From: Herbinix sp.
GTDB lineage: Bacteria; Bacillota; Clostridia; Lachnospirales; Lachnospiraceae
Assembly: GCA_029256105.1 (NCBI GenBank)
Contig: JAQSYO010000006.1
Location: forward strand, 1 to 64,000
Length of the DNA stretch: 64,000 bases
Direction of reading: 5' to 3'
Shown here: one piece after another, positions 62,992 through 64,000 of the stretch
Layout: the number at the start of each line of letters is the position of its first letter
How positions within the stretch are numbered: position 1 is the stretch's first letter
Made by a program: the position numbers and the translations under genes
The notes under the pieces: model-generated
The model's database searches: none
Told to the model about the DNA's origin: nothing
Seen by the model: only the letters and a program-made list of their open reading frames with translations

Positions 62992-63948
62992 CTAACGCAT
63001 AATGTATTCATACAATTTATAAGGAATATAATCGATTGCATCTCTATTCATACTATAATATACATAATTGCCTTGGCGTTTCTTATCCAATAGGCCCGCC
63101 TTGTCTAGTAACTTTAAGTGTTTTGATATTCCTGCTTCTGTTAGCTTTAGCTTAATTGCTAGACTTTGCGTGGAGGCACAATCCTTTCGCAACTCATGAA
63201 GTATTTTAAGACGTGTCTCATCCCCCAGTGCTTTTAAAAGATTAACTAAATCAGATGGAACCGTATCCTTTTTTTCTTCCACTTCTACTAACTTCGTTAA
63301 ATATAGGATCTTATCTCCCTCACCCATTAGTAGATGTGGACTTATGAAGGTACTTGCCCTGATTACAATCTTATTTAGTTGGCTGATCTCAAATCGGTAT
63401 ACTTTATTCTTATGAAATATGATTTCATTTTCATTAATTTCGATTCGTTCATGAATTTTATTGACCCTGTTTAATAGTCCATCTTTCCTACAAGCATTTA
63501 ATTCTTTTGTAAGAACGCGGATTAAAAAGGGTTGAAGAAAGTTTATCTCATGACGAAATACAATATCATAATATTCCTTCATTATTCTAAGGATATGACT
63601 TTTAGCCACCTTATCGGTGTTTACGTTATACGGTTGAAACACCTTATTCCATCGAAAGAAGCTCATCTTTTCAAGTTCCATCAGTGCATCCGGAATACTT
63701 AATTCAGAATACGGGCTTATTGCTGTAAAGTCCATAATAATAAGCCACTCATTCGTATATGTGCTAAATAATCGTATCTCCTCTATCAGCTTTCCTGGCA
63801 TTTCTTCCGCTAGGATACTCATCCACTTCATTCGATCCAGGTGATGCTCCGGCTTTGAGATAACGTGTAAGGAAGCAAGCATTTCAAACAAGGGAGAAAA
63901 TATAAATTCTCCTTTTAAATTCTTTTCATAACAAAATCCGATGTTCAT
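62992..63948 (-). CDS. DUF5937-like / ArsR-type winged-helix regulator
   Basis: The C-terminal 85 residues form an ArsR-type winged helix (LVNLLKALGDETRLKILHELRKDCASTQSLAIKLKLTEAGISKHLKLLDKAGLL). The first 230 residues form the alpha/beta region typical of DUF5937-like regulators. The ATG at 63948 has AGGAAGG upstream; the open frame runs to 63984 without a site. Its target and signal are unknown, and the window ends just beyond its start. It is 120 bases upstream of DUF1456. Confidence 0.82.
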   Translation of the reverse strand: MNIGFCYEKNLKGEFIFSPLFEMLASLHVISKPEHHLDRMKWMSILAEEMPGKLIEEIRLFSTYTNEWLIIMDFTAISPYSELSIPDALMELEKMSFFRWNKVFQPYNVNTDKVAKSHILRIMKEYYDIVFRHEINFLQPFLIRVLTKELNACRKDGLLNRVNKIHERIEINENEIIFHKNKVYRFEISQLNKIVIRASTFISPHLLMGEGDKILYLTKLVEVEEKKDTVPSDLVNLLKALGDETRLKILHELRKDCASTQSLAIKLKLTEAGISKHLKLLDKAGLLDKKRQGNYVYYSMNRDAIDYIPYKLYEYIMR

Positions 63949-64000
63949 GCTAACCTTCCTATGCCTGCAGGAGCAAGCATTCAAATAATGATAATATATA

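Overview
The window looks like a chromosomal piece of a low-GC, strictly anaerobic Clostridia member. Signs are AT-rich spacers, strong GGAGG ribosome binding sites, a T-box leader on serS, an Ech-type ferredoxin hydrogenase with its Hyp maturation set, SLH wall anchoring and an FtsEX operon. The family mix (J-domain/DUF5685 cluster, sulfur-handling fusion flavoprotein, cell-wall GH25) points to Lachnospiraceae, perhaps near Lachnoclostridium phytofermentans; the species is an inference. No rRNA, tRNA, prophage, IS element or CRISPR array was seen. Almost all genes lie on the minus strand; the exceptions are two cytosolic signalling genes, serS, and a deacetylase/solute-binding pair.

Layout: (1) 1-2.6 kb: a repeat-bearing partial gene, a radical SAM protein and an AlkA-like DNA glycosylase with a KDQD-repeat tail. 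(2) 2.8-8.1 kb: aldo/keto reductase with ferredoxin domain, threonine aldolase, and an operon of a PcsB-like coiled-coil secreted protein with ftsE and ftsX. (3) 8.5-16.2 kb: an ArsR regulator with a CoA-disulfide-reductase/rhodanese/TusA/DsrE fusion, a receiver-histidine kinase and a receiver-HDOD protein, and NADH oxidase behind a Fur/PerR-like box. (4) 16.5-26.8 kb: DMT transporter, SagB-type nitroreductase, UvrD-family helicase, a 108-bp inverted repeat, a sulfatase, agmatine deiminase plus N-carbamoylputrescine amidase (agmatine to putrescine), a lactonase-like propeller protein and a HAD nucleotidase. (5) 26.8-38.0 kb: a compact echABCDEF-hypABFCDE operon that builds and matures a membrane [NiFe] hydrogenase, with a promoter abutted by a Rex-like operator. 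(6) 38.4-40.2 kb: T-box-controlled serS. (7) 40.2-45.4 kb: C39-like and DUF1801 proteins, then a convergent split ABC uptake system (deacetylase and binding lipoprotein against permease, ATPase and PpnP). (8) 45.5-56.8 kb: chemoreceptor, SLH protein with a MacAB-like efflux system, an LRR protein and a GH25 wall hydrolase. (9) 56.9-64 kb: a DUF5685 / J-domain / membrane-protein trio, a small gene behind a perfect dyad, a GHKL kinase with LytTR regulator, DUF1456 and a DUF5937-like/ArsR regulator.

Short tandem repeats recur in and between genes (36-bp, 12-bp, 23-bp, 14-bp and 105-bp units). The items most worth following up are the DUF5685/J-protein trio, the Rex-like site on the hydrogenase operon, the non-catalytic PcsB-like partner of FtsEX, the stacked Shine-Dalgarno palindromes before the sulfur flavoprotein, and the long inverted repeat at 20.6 kb.
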